Origin: Tateyamaria omphalii
GTDB lineage: Bacteria > Pseudomonadota > Alphaproteobacteria > Rhodobacterales > Rhodobacteraceae
Length of the DNA stretch: 64,000 bases
Direction: 5' to 3'
Assembly (NCBI RefSeq): GCF_014651375.1
Contig: NZ_BMWT01000004.1
Span: 1 to 64,000, forward strand
The notes beneath the pieces were generated by a model. That model was given only the letters and a program-made list of their open reading frames with translations, had not been told where the DNA came from and made no database searches. Position 1 is the first letter of the stretch; each line of letters starts with the position of its first letter. A program made the translations under genes and the position numbers. Below are positions 1 to 7,540 of this stretch, in pieces.

Positions 1-192
1 GTTCGCAGAAATAGGCAAAGCCTAACCTGCTGGGTGAAGCAGCCGGTACATCCCATTACCGGACGTTCTTCGTAGTGAATGATGCCGCAGTGCAATTCCA
101 CGAAACAGACGTTGGTCTTGAGAGCTGGATGGCCATCGCAGGTAGGACGGGGCTGTCGTTGGTCGGGTTGCGACACACGACAGCTCGCCCAA

Positions 193-660
193 TCACGCAT
201 GTATGTGCTGCAACAAATAAGACTCGAGCATCGCCGCGACAGATGGAAAACTTTCGATTTGATCGCCCGACATTCGGTCGCGACTGGTTGCGCTCTGCCC
301 TCGGAGGCCGACCGTTAAAAGGTCCATTCCCGTCTCCCCCAGAATGACATAGGTATCGTGATCCCCAGCTTCGCGCCATTCACTGTTGGCCGCAATCAGG
401 CCTTGCCAGAAACCGCCCGGCCCCGGCTTGTCAGTCGACTGAAAAGCTCCATAGAGGACCAGCCCATTGAAATCCGTTCCGTTCGAAAGAGACAGATACG
501 CCCGCATGTCGTCTGGTAGTGTTGCTGACATCTGGATCTTAAGCGCTGTCGCCAAAGCTTCGATGTCCTGCGGTGCAGCGGGCCCTTGTATAAATTCCGC
601 AGCGGCAGCTTGCTCATCAGCAATCTTCCCTAGGAGTTCCTTCATCAAGTCGGACAACAC
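193..660 (-). CDS. SMI1/KNR4 (SUKH/YrhA)-like immunity-type protein
   Basis: A 155-residue cytosolic protein. The middle and C-terminus follow the YrhA/SUKH pattern: a proline-led region with LPDDMRAYLSLSNG, then LVLYG, a polar loop, YVILGETGMD and a final helix SVAAMLESYLL. This superfamily is known mainly as immunity proteins to polymorphic toxins, but it also contains orphans, so the role is inference. I chose the GTG at 660, which has AGGAG at 670-674 nine bases upstream. A TTG at 666 lies too close to it. It is last in a minus-strand run with the genes at 679 and 1446, with an 18-base gap to its neighbour. No toxin gene is visible beside it. Confidence 0.65.
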   Translation of the reverse strand: MLSDLMKELLGKIADEQAAAAEFIQGPAAPQDIEALATALKIQMSATLPDDMRAYLSLSNGTDFNGLVLYGAFQSTDKPGPGGFWQGLIAANSEWREAGDHDTYVILGETGMDLLTVGLRGQSATSRDRMSGDQIESFPSVAAMLESYLLQHIHA

Positions 661-678
661 TGCCAAGCACTCCTACGT

Positions 679-1389
679 TCAGCGCAACCGAAACCCATCG
701 GCTACCAACTCTAAAAGTGCGAGGTCCAGCCCCGAGGCCATCGCCCCTTCTGCCACGGCTGATTTCAGGGCATCCAGCTGGGTTGGATCCGATTGCAGCT
801 CATCGACAGCTGAATCAATCAGTGCTGCCTGGAGCAAATAGGCTTCGGCCAGTTGCTGCTTTTCGGCTTGCGATGCATTCACCAAGGTGGGTGTTGAAAG
901 CAAGATATTTGCCGATTGCACGCGCACAGCTTGGTAAGTCTCGCGAGACGGTGTGTCCGTCACGCCTTGGCTTCCTTGATAAGCGCTGATCCACCACACC
1001 GCGTATGCATCAGCCACATTGTCAGCTTCAAGATCCACTGAGTTCATCGCGTTGGCAATCATGCCCATGACATCGACCGAAGCAAGAATGGCGCTAAGGC
1101 GCGCGGCCCCTGCAGGATCGGTTTTCTGGGTGCGGGCCACAAAGCTGCGCAAATTTTCGGCGCGGCGGACCGGATCGATAATAAACCTCAAAGCATCTTC
1201 ATCTGCGATTGCAGGAGCTTTTGCATGGGGATTTTGGTTTTTGTTTCGCCTGTCGAGCAACTCCCGGTTCAGATTGGACATAGCAAAATCTGGCGCAATC
1301 TGGATCGTGAGATTCTGTGCATAGGCATTTTGTGACCAGGAACCCGCGACCAGCGACAGAAGAAAGATACAGAGTGAAAATCGCTTCAT
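679..1389 (-). CDS. Exported alpha-helical protein of unknown function (DUF6683-like)
   Basis: A 236-residue protein with a clear Sec signal peptide (MKRFSLCIFLLSLVAGS, probable cleavage after QNAYA), so it is periplasmic or secreted. The mature part is all-helical, with no catalytic motif I can identify. A conserved-looking stretch is DAYAVWWISAYQGS. From memory the layout resembles DUF6683, which needs an HMM check. AAGGAG lies nine bases before the ATG. It sits between two immunity-like genes on the same strand, 56 bases after the gene ending at 1446, so it is probably co-transcribed with them. Confidence 0.6.
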   Translation of the reverse strand: MKRFSLCIFLLSLVAGSWSQNAYAQNLTIQIAPDFAMSNLNRELLDRRNKNQNPHAKAPAIADEDALRFIIDPVRRAENLRSFVARTQKTDPAGAARLSAILASVDVMGMIANAMNSVDLEADNVADAYAVWWISAYQGSQGVTDTPSRETYQAVRVQSANILLSTPTLVNASQAEKQQLAEAYLLQAALIDSAVDELQSDPTQLDALKSAVAEGAMASGLDLALLELVADGFRLR

Positions 1390-1445
1390 CTTGCAGTGCT
1401 CCTTACTCTAAGGGGAAAATCCCTGCCGTTGCTCGTTTTCAACCT

Positions 1446-1955
1446 TTAAAGCGAGCGGAATGTACTGAAGCTCTCGTCATAGCTTGAATGATAAATGACC
1501 CCAGCCGGCACCCCGCTGCCGTGCACTGGTTTGTCGTCATATTCACCAACCTTTACCAGCTCGTAACCCTCTTTCCAGGACAACAGCAATCCGTGTTCAT
1601 CTTCCCAGTCGCAATTCGTTTCCAGCAGCACATAGAAGGTCGGACTCTCCGCTTTGGTGTCGCTGAACAGCGTCGGCCGGGACTTGATGGCGATCGACAG
1701 CGGGTGAATATGTTTCCAAATATCATCGGGTTGGTTGGGCCGTGGCATTACTTCATCAATCAAGTTGCCTCCCGCATGAGTATGCATATCGCGATAGTAG
1801 GCATAGACGTGCTGTGTGATCGATGAGCGGTCCGCAGGTGTGAGTGTTGAAAACCTGCGCAGCGCATCGCCTGCGGCGGGCGGAAGCTGCGTGACATCAC
1901 TCAACAAGGCGACGGATGCGCCTCCAAAAAAGGGAAGGCTAATCGTATCAGACAT
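1446..1955 (-). CDS. DUF6985-like immunity-type protein
   Basis: A 169-residue protein from the ATG at 1955. GGAAGG lies about eleven bases upstream, and the longer reading from 2015 would run through the promoter region. The C-terminal half shows a pattern I associate with DUF6985: CDWEDEHGLLLSWKEG followed by ELVKVGEYDD. That family is often annotated beside polymorphic-toxin immunity genes. There is no signal peptide or membrane segment. It is probably first in a minus-strand unit with the genes at 679 and 193, and it is preceded by paired repeats at 2019-2063. The function is inferred only by resemblance. Confidence 0.55.
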   Translation of the reverse strand: MSDTISLPFFGGASVALLSDVTQLPPAAGDALRRFSTLTPADRSSITQHVYAYYRDMHTHAGGNLIDEVMPRPNQPDDIWKHIHPLSIAIKSRPTLFSDTKAESPTFYVLLETNCDWEDEHGLLLSWKEGYELVKVGEYDDKPVHGSGVPAGVIYHSSYDESFSTFRSL

Positions 1956-2018
1956 GAAGGTATTCACCTTCCGGAAGGTCGGGCGGTCAAGCTTTAGTCG
2001 GTGAGAGCACGACAAAAC

Positions 2019-2063
2019 GGCGTAACTTTGCCATTGGCACTGCCAAATGGCGTGACTTTACCA
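2019..2063. promoter_or_regulatory. Paired direct repeats upstream of the immunity-like operon
   Basis: Two copies of GGCGT(A/G)ACTTT(G/A)CCA lie at 2019-2033 and 2049-2063, exactly 30 bases apart, about 64-108 bases before the ATG at 1955 on the minus strand. Between and overlapping them, 2030-2051 reads as a near-perfect inverted repeat (GCCATTGGCA, one base, TGCCAAATGGC). This looks like a regulator-binding region, but no matching regulator is identified. Confidence 0.4.
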
Positions 2064-2082
2064 AACATATATAGGTTTGGGC

Positions 2083-2874
2083 TTACTGCAGATCGGGATG
2101 CTCCGATACAGTCAGGCGGGATAGGAATGTCTCCTCTCCTTCAAGGACCAGATGGAAGTGGATTGTTCTGCCCACTTTACGGATTGCGGTACCGCCGTCT
2201 CTGGTCGGTATGTAAGGTCCTGGGTGCAGCACCGGCCGGACGGCGGGCCGCCGCAGATCATCCCGCAAGGGTAACGCTTTGATCGTAAACCCAACATCTT
2301 CGGTAACCAGCGCCCAGCCCGGATTCTCTGTTGGTTGCCGCTGAAGGGCTTTCACGCAGTTTTCGGCTTTCGTCTGAAACTGAGAGACGTCGTCGTCAAT
2401 ATCCGCGGTGTCCACGAAGATGGTTGTTCTGAGATTAAAGATTTGCCCCACAGGGCGCCGATCATAAGACTGCGCCTTGTTCCAAGGTAAAGTGATCTTC
2501 GGAATGGCGATTGGGGGCAACCCACACTCATCAAATGTGTCGAAGATGTAGTTGGCAATTTCGTGCTGGACATCCCGGGACCAGAGCGCGGCAGAGAGGT
2601 CGTGTGTACAATGGATATAGGGGCATGCATTTACGAAAATGGGCTCCAGCGGTACGGGGTCACCAACACGCGAAAGGATAATCCTCGTCTTCTCCCCGCG
2701 TCCCTCAATCGAACGAAGCTCAAGACGGGTTTCGCTGAAACGATCCATAAGACGGTGCGCCTCGATCCGCGTCAGAAGTCGACCGGAAAACGGGCTGTCG
2801 GTGGCAATCAAAACGCCACCTAAAGCCAACGCAATGCACGTGGGGGCAATGATACGATACTTTTGGTTATGCAC
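2083..2874 (-). CDS. Unknown membrane-anchored protein
   Basis: A 263-residue protein with one N-terminal hydrophobic segment (IIAPTCIALALGGVLIA) that serves as an uncleaved anchor or signal. The remainder is a soluble, probably periplasmic domain with three cysteines near CPYIHC and DECGLP. I do not recognise the family. GGGAGAG lies nine bases before the ATG. It is on the same strand as the immunity-like genes but separated from them by about 127 bases, so it may be transcribed independently. Confidence 0.55.
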   Translation of the reverse strand: MHNQKYRIIAPTCIALALGGVLIATDSPFSGRLLTRIEAHRLMDRFSETRLELRSIEGRGEKTRIILSRVGDPVPLEPIFVNACPYIHCTHDLSAALWSRDVQHEIANYIFDTFDECGLPPIAIPKITLPWNKAQSYDRRPVGQIFNLRTTIFVDTADIDDDVSQFQTKAENCVKALQRQPTENPGWALVTEDVGFTIKALPLRDDLRRPAVRPVLHPGPYIPTRDGGTAIRKVGRTIHFHLVLEGEETFLSRLTVSEHPDLQ

Positions 2875-3614
2875 GTTTGCTCTCCCAATTGCAGATACTG
2901 GACCTTATTGAGCCCACGTGCATGCATGCCCACAAGACTTCTCGCTTTGCAGGTCGGTGATCGGCGAAAAAACCCGGTTCAGCACGACCGTCGTCAGTGG
3001 TCTCATCGCGCATGTGGACGTTGAGGCTATTCGTATCTTGAATGGTCTAGTTCTCTACGAAGCCAGTTCATGGCCGAAATGGACCACTGTTGACTAAACG
3101 TATGTGTGTGGTGTTGTCCGCGACAACGGGTTTCTTGTCTGTGTCAGCTACACGCGCGCAAGCCTGACGTTCCGCTACTGCCAAGATGATCTGGCCATTG
3201 GGTGGTCGTACAGCACTTGTCAATCATAGCTCCGAGGCGACGTCAGGTGCGGCCCGTCGAACCTGCCATTCAATGCGTGCTCGGAATTGTGCAACAAACG
3301 AGCTAGCGGTCTGCAGCCAAACCTGCCGTTCGTATTTTGGACTCGAAGGTCTGCTTGGCGCGCCTTTGCGTCAGACGTGAATAGCAGCAGGCTCGCGTTG
3401 CCTCACCCGCGAAAGCGGCCAACAAGCTTTAGCCCCCCAAAACGCCTGCGCGGGTTCACCAAACACCGCGGACATGACCATTGTTCGCCGCTCGCCTGGC
3501 CAGCGCGGACAATAAGACAGGCATTGCAACAACAATGCGCAAGACGAGGGCTTTGCAGAAAATCAATGCAGATCGCTCCGCGCCTTCGAGCAGAAAATCT
3601 GCTGGCCTATTGAT
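2875..3614. other. Intergenic stretch without a convincing gene
   Basis: About 740 bases with only short ORFs that look like chance readings. One plus-strand frame around 2950-3230 stays fairly open with two in-frame stops and could be a decayed gene, but I cannot identify it. The part from 3249 onward contains copies of a short dispersed repeat (core AACCTGCC) and GC-rich sequence leading to the tetR operator. Confidence 0.5.
3249..3271 (+). repeat. Dispersed short repeat, left copy
   Basis: A 23-base sequence with core CGAACCTGCCATTC that matches 11875-11897 at 21 of 23 positions in the same orientation. A weaker third copy of the core (AACCTGCCGTTCG) is at 3320-3332. The two good copies bracket the efflux cassette. 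Confidence 0.6.
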
Positions 3615-3633
3615 AATAGGTCATCGACCTATT
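3615..3633. promoter_or_regulatory. Palindromic TetR-type operator upstream of tetR
   Basis: AATAGGTC-ATC-GACCTATT: perfect 8-base arms with a 3-base spacer, 38 bases before the tetR ATG. The same TAGGTC-N3-GACCTA core recurs at 6319-6337 in front of the RND adaptor. Two matching palindromes in front of the two halves of one cassette argue that the adjacent TetR regulator binds both, giving autoregulation and control of the pump. Confidence 0.8.
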
Positions 3634-3670
3634 ACGTGTTGCTTAACGATTGCAAAGTTGAGCCGAAAAC

Positions 3671-4279
3671 ATGAAAAGTGAACCGTTGAAAAGTTCGAAG
3701 GGCGAGGAGCGGCGTTTGGCCATAGAGGCAGCGGCGCGACAGATGCTTTTGAACCAGGGTTACTCAGGCGTCTCTCTGAGGAAAATTGCGAACCAACTCG
3801 GAATATCGGTCGGCAATCTACAATACTATTTTTCAACCAAGGATGACCTGGTCGAAGCTGTCATTCTCGGCGAAACGCAAAAGCCAATCGAGTTGCTTGG
3901 CAATGTGCTGTGGAACCCCAATGACCTTGAAGCAAATGTGGACCAGGCTGTCGGGTCGCTGATGCGATACTATGCAAGCGATGCGGGGCGCTTCTATGCC
4001 ATTATGGAGGTCCTTGCACTACACGATCACCGTTATGCCAAGATCAAAGCCGATGGCTACGCTTACATTCTGTCACATATCGAACAGTTGGTTGCCATCA
4101 TGTCACCTAACTTGTCGCTGGATCGTCGCGCAGGCCTTGCCCAGGTTCTGGTTGCGTTAATCGATGGTGCGTCCCTGCAGGTTCAATTCTCACGTGGCAG
4201 TGCTCATGGCGATGGCATTGCGGCATTGATTGATGATGTATCGAAGGCAATTCAGCATCTCCTAAGGGTCTGGGAATAA
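3671..4279 (+). CDS. TetR-family transcriptional repressor
   Basis: A 202-residue regulator. The N-terminal TetR helix-turn-helix spans roughly residues 15-60: AAARQMLLNQGYSGVSLRKIA then LGISVGNLQYYFSTKDDL, the canonical YYF-x-x-K signature. The C-terminal domain is helical and would bind the inducer, which is unknown. It is followed after two bases by the SMR gene. The palindrome at 3615-3633 overlaps its probable promoter, and a second copy precedes the RND genes, so it most likely represses itself and both pumps until a substrate binds. No strong ribosome-binding site is visible. The ATG at 3671 is the first codon that keeps the whole DNA-binding domain. Confidence 0.9.
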   Translation: MKSEPLKSSKGEERRLAIEAAARQMLLNQGYSGVSLRKIANQLGISVGNLQYYFSTKDDLVEAVILGETQKPIELLGNVLWNPNDLEANVDQAVGSLMRYYASDAGRFYAIMEVLALHDHRYAKIKADGYAYILSHIEQLVAIMSPNLSLDRRAGLAQVLVALIDGASLQVQFSRGSAHGDGIAALIDDVSKAIQHLLRVWE

Positions 4280-4281
4280 CG

Positions 4282-4611
4282 ATGCATTGGGCTTACCTGA
4301 GCATGGCAATCATCGCTGAAGTGGCAGGCAGTGCGGCGTTGAAGTATTCGGCTGGGTTCAGCAAATGGGGCTTCGCCGCAACCTCCGTGATCTGCTTTGG
4401 CGCTGCATTGTTTTTTCTGTCACTCGCACTTCGAACCGTGCCGCTGGGGATCGCCTACGCGATTTGGGCAGGTACAGGAGTTGTCCTTGTATCATTGTTG
4501 GGCGCTTTGGTCTTTCGCCAAGCCCTTGATACTGCGGCAATTGCCGGAATTGGTTTGATTGTTTGCGGAGTAGTCGTCGTCAATACGCTATCCAACTCGA
4601 CCAATCATTGA
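4282..4611 (+). CDS. Small multidrug resistance (SMR) efflux protein, EmrE type
   Basis: A 109-residue inner-membrane protein with four transmembrane helices. The helix-1 glutamate essential for proton/drug antiport in this family is present in MAIIAEVAGSAALKYS, and helix 3 has the family signature GIAYAIWAGTGVVLVSLLG. The order of motifs and the polar C-terminal end resemble EmrE/QacE more than the guanidinium exporter Gdx/SugE, which points to export of quaternary or aromatic cations, although the real substrate is unknown. It starts two bases after tetR stops and is presumably co-transcribed with it under the 3615 operator. Confidence 0.9.
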   Translation: MHWAYLSMAIIAEVAGSAALKYSAGFSKWGFAATSVICFGAALFFLSLALRTVPLGIAYAIWAGTGVVLVSLLGALVFRQALDTAAIAGIGLIVCGVVVVNTLSNSTNH

Positions 4612-4637
4612 TGTCCCTGTTTAAACGGAGAAACCTC

Positions 4638-4982
4638 ATGCTTACTTGTTCATTCTGCGGCCTTGAGGCTCAGTCTGTCAGCGCGCTCCTGGCCGGGCCA
4701 GGCGTAAACATCTGTGATCAATGTATTGAGGTAGGCGTCCGAACGATCAAAACGCGCGATGCACTGGAAGCACAGGAGCAAACTGGGGATCAGCAAACGA
4801 CACCGACGCATGATGATGAGAATTTGCTGCACCAAGCGGCTGCATCCTTAGCGCTTGTCGACAAATCCAGAACGCGCCTGCAAAGCCAAATAGACGAGCT
4901 GCGCAGTCGCGGCATCGGCTGGGCTGCAATTGGCGCTGTGCTTGGCGTCTCTCAGGACGTCGCGCAGCAGCGCTTCGAATAG
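4638..4982 (+). CDS. ClpX-type C4 zinc-finger protein
   Basis: A 114-residue protein from the ATG at 4638, with GGAG seven bases upstream. Residues 1-40 form a ClpX-like zinc finger: CSFCGLEAQSVSALLAGP then ICDQCIE, supplying four cysteines. ClpX zinc fingers dimerise and recognise substrates or adaptors. The rest is not a AAA domain but a short linker and a helical C-terminus (RGIGWAAIGAVLGVSQDVAQQRF) that looks like a helix-turn-helix. It could be an adaptor or a small regulator. It lies 26 bases after the SMR gene in the tetR operon, an unusual neighbour for an efflux pump. Confidence 0.7.
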   Translation: MLTCSFCGLEAQSVSALLAGPGVNICDQCIEVGVRTIKTRDALEAQEQTGDQQTTPTHDDENLLHQAAASLALVDKSRTRLQSQIDELRSRGIGWAAIGAVLGVSQDVAQQRFE

Positions 4983-5013
4983 GTACAGCCCAGCGTTTTT
5001 TAACTCAAACACA

Positions 5014-6255
5014 ATGGTGTCTATCATGACGATTGTTGCCAATACCGATACGCGCGATGCTGACTTGGAAGAAACCGTGGCGTGGTTGAAGTACCTCACC
5101 ATCGACGTGATGGATCGAAGTGTAGGTTGCGACGGCAATCGTGACGCAACAGCTTTCTTCAAAGCTCAACTCGAACAGGCCGGCTGGGCGACACATGAAC
5201 AGTGGTTTGACGCACTTGATTGGTGCGGCGGGCATGCATCGCTCAAGGCAGCCTGTGGCACATCATTTGATGTGTTTCCGAGTCCCTACGCGCGGCGTGT
5301 CAATGCAACCGCACGATTGGAAGCGGTATCCACGTTGGACCAGCTCGAGTGCATAGAGGCCGAGGGGGCTTTCATCTTGCTATACGGCTCTCTTGCAGCA
5401 GAGCCATTGATGCCCAAGAATTTTCCGTTTTTTTCGATGGACGAACAACAACGGACCATCGCGTTGCTCGAACGCTCAGGGGCCAAAGCCATCATCACCG
5501 CCATGCAGTCCCAAGGCGCGCCACGAGCGATGCCCATGATCGAGGACGGAGACTTTGATGTACCGTCCGTTTACATGAGCGAGGAGGATGCAGACAGGCT
5601 GCTGTCGTTCACGGGTCACCGTCTCGAACTCAGGTCCGATGCGGCCCGTATCACGGCAAAAGCGGCCAATGTTCTTGGTCGGATGAATAAGAGTGCGCGC
5701 AAACGCATTGTGATAACTGCGCATATCGACGCCAAGAAGGGCATTCCAGGCGCATTGGACAATGCTACAGGTGTTGTAACCCTTTTGCTGCTTGCCAATC
5801 TCCTTGCCGATTACAACGGTAGCCACGGCATAGATTTGGTCGCTCTGAACGGCGAAGACCATTATGCGGTGCCAGGCCAGATGGCCTACTTGAGAGATAT
5901 GGAAGGGGCTCTTGACCAGGTGACCTTGAACATCAACGTCGATGGTGTCGGGTATCGAGAGGGAAAGACCGCGTATTCGTTCTTCAGCCTTTCTAAAGAC
6001 ATGGAGAAATCCGCCGCGACCTTACTTGCCAACGCACCTGCGTCTTGCCGGGGGCTCGAATGGTTTCAGGGCGATCACAGCATGTTCGTGCAGGCGGGTT
6101 GTCCTGCCATCGCAGTGACATCGAATTGGCTTCTTGAGAATATGTCCACTCAGACCGTCACGCACCGCGTACAGGACACGCTTGACCTTGTGGATCCGGC
6201 CAAAGTTGTTGAGTGCGCGCTGGCCCTCAAACGGTTCATTTACACCATTTCTTAA
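5014..6255 (+). CDS. M28-family metallopeptidase
   Basis: A 413-residue zinc peptidase-like protein with no signal peptide, so probably cytoplasmic. The M28 metal-ligand series is visible: ITAHIDAKKG (His, Asp), GALDNATGV (Asp), LNGEDHY (Glu pair), NVDGVGY (Asp) and QGDHSMF (His). M28 enzymes are aminopeptidases or related amidohydrolases. The N-terminal third resembles the protease-associated region found in YwaD-type members. The start is uncertain: ATG 5014, GTG 5017 and ATG 5026 are all possible and none has a good ribosome-binding site. It follows the zinc-finger gene by about 30 bases. Its place in a drug-efflux operon suggests hydrolysis of a peptide or amide toxin, which is inference. 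Confidence 0.85.
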   Translation: MVSIMTIVANTDTRDADLEETVAWLKYLTIDVMDRSVGCDGNRDATAFFKAQLEQAGWATHEQWFDALDWCGGHASLKAACGTSFDVFPSPYARRVNATARLEAVSTLDQLECIEAEGAFILLYGSLAAEPLMPKNFPFFSMDEQQRTIALLERSGAKAIITAMQSQGAPRAMPMIEDGDFDVPSVYMSEEDADRLLSFTGHRLELRSDAARITAKAANVLGRMNKSARKRIVITAHIDAKKGIPGALDNATGVVTLLLLANLLADYNGSHGIDLVALNGEDHYAVPGQMAYLRDMEGALDQVTLNINVDGVGYREGKTAYSFFSLSKDMEKSAATLLANAPASCRGLEWFQGDHSMFVQAGCPAIAVTSNWLLENMSTQTVTHRVQDTLDLVDPAKVVECALALKRFIYTIS

Positions 6256-6318
6256 CGTCCCCGGCCAGAGGCAGAAATCTACCCCCTGCATCCGGGAGCA
6301 GAACAGTTTTACCCCAAA

Positions 6319-6337
6319 AATAGGTCAATGACCTACG
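6319..6337. promoter_or_regulatory. Second TetR-type operator, upstream of the RND adaptor
   Basis: AATAGGTC-AAT-GACCTACG shares the left 8-base arm and six bases of the right arm with the palindrome at 3615-3633. It covers an in-frame ATG at 6328, which argues that translation starts downstream at the GTG at 6352 (GAGAGG at 6337-6342, nine bases before). Binding of the same TetR protein here would block the adaptor-pump-hydrolase operon. Confidence 0.75.
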
Positions 6338-6351
6338 AGAGGTACGATACG

Positions 6352-7536
6352 GTGCGAGTTTCAAAACCTTCCAAAAACACCAGCGACGTCAGCATCGTGC
6401 GGATCAGTGTGTTGAACGCAATCGCACTTTATCGCAGCACGAAGGTAGGTGTTACAACAGCTGCGCTGAAAGCGTTGCTCGTGGCTTTGGCCTTTTACTT
6501 GGCGGCCTGTCATGCGGTCGAAACTGGCGAAGCGACGCCAGAGCGTCCCCGCACCGTCGCTTTGGCCACAGTTGCTCCGGCAGTCGGTCATACATCCCAT
6601 GCATTTGTGGGCACCATTCAATCGTCAGAACGGGTCCGCCTTGCTTTTGCGCAAGCCGGTGTAGTTGAAGCAACAAACGTCGAGATCGGGGACAACGTCG
6701 ACTATGGAATGGAGCTGGCAAGGCTTGAGCCACAACCATTTGAACGCCGCCTGGAACGCGCACGCGCCATCGCCGATCGTGCAGGTGCCGCGCTGAAAAA
6801 CATGCAAGTTCTGCATTCCACTCAGAAAAGCCTGTTTGAGCGCGGAGTTGTGCCACCCGTTACCTTTCAAAGCACAGTTGCTCAGCTCGAGATTGCACAA
6901 GCAGATGTCCGCGCCGCAGACGCCGAACTGGAGTTGTCTGAACGAATGCTGAGGGAAGCACGTATTATGTCGCCAATAAACGGCACGGTTGCACGCCGGT
7001 TGGCAGAGCCCGGCGAGTTCATGCAACCCGGTCAAACAGTTTTCGAGATCGATGGCGACGGCGCGTTTGAGGCTGTTGTGCTTGTACCCGGCGCAATTGC
7101 GTCGAAGCTGGTGCAGGGCACCCGCGCCATCTTGAAAACTGAAGATACGCAACTGGACGGGTTCGTTCTGCGTGTGGGAGAACGCCAGGGGCGTGGTGGC
7201 CTCGTGACAGTGGAGGTGCAGATAGAGCCTTCGTCCCAGGAAACATCCCCCGGTGCACCTGTGGAAGTCCGGTTTGTTTTCTCACCACACGATGTGAGGA
7301 TGGCTGATTTTCCATTGTCGGCTTTCTTACCAGGCCGCGAACCCGGCCAAGGGGTGGTTTTTGTTTTTGAAGACGAAACCAGCCGGATCGGCCGGCTGAA
7401 TGTGGCGGTCATTCCGGCCGGCGGCGACAAGCTACGCTCATCTAATCTACAGCCCGGCAAGCGTGTTGTGACAGCTGGCGTCCGATTTCTGAACGATGGG
7501 GACTTGGTCGCTCCTCTTCCGGTCACTGCGGACTAA
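6352..7536 (+). CDS. RND efflux periplasmic adaptor (membrane fusion protein)
   Basis: A 394-residue adaptor that would link the RND pump to an outer-membrane channel. It has a lipoprotein-like N-terminus (LLVALAFYLAAC, a lipobox cysteine) after an unusually long leader. It continues with a beta-barrel/lipoyl half-motif (ERVRLAFAQAGVVEATNVEIGD), a central coiled-coil hairpin (about residues 110-190), the second lipoyl half (ARIMSPINGTVARRLAEPGE) and C-terminal barrel domains. The GTG at 6352 is preferred over the ATG at 6328 because the latter lies inside the operator. The gene ends about four bases before the pump starts. No TolC-type channel gene is present, so the complex probably borrows one encoded elsewhere. 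Confidence 0.88.
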   Translation: MRVSKPSKNTSDVSIVRISVLNAIALYRSTKVGVTTAALKALLVALAFYLAACHAVETGEATPERPRTVALATVAPAVGHTSHAFVGTIQSSERVRLAFAQAGVVEATNVEIGDNVDYGMELARLEPQPFERRLERARAIADRAGAALKNMQVLHSTQKSLFERGVVPPVTFQSTVAQLEIAQADVRAADAELELSERMLREARIMSPINGTVARRLAEPGEFMQPGQTVFEIDGDGAFEAVVLVPGAIASKLVQGTRAILKTEDTQLDGFVLRVGERQGRGGLVTVEVQIEPSSQETSPGAPVEVRFVFSPHDVRMADFPLSAFLPGREPGQGVVFVFEDETSRIGRLNVAVIPAGGDKLRSSNLQPGKRVVTAGVRFLNDGDLVAPLPVTAD

Positions 7537-7540
7537 GGCA

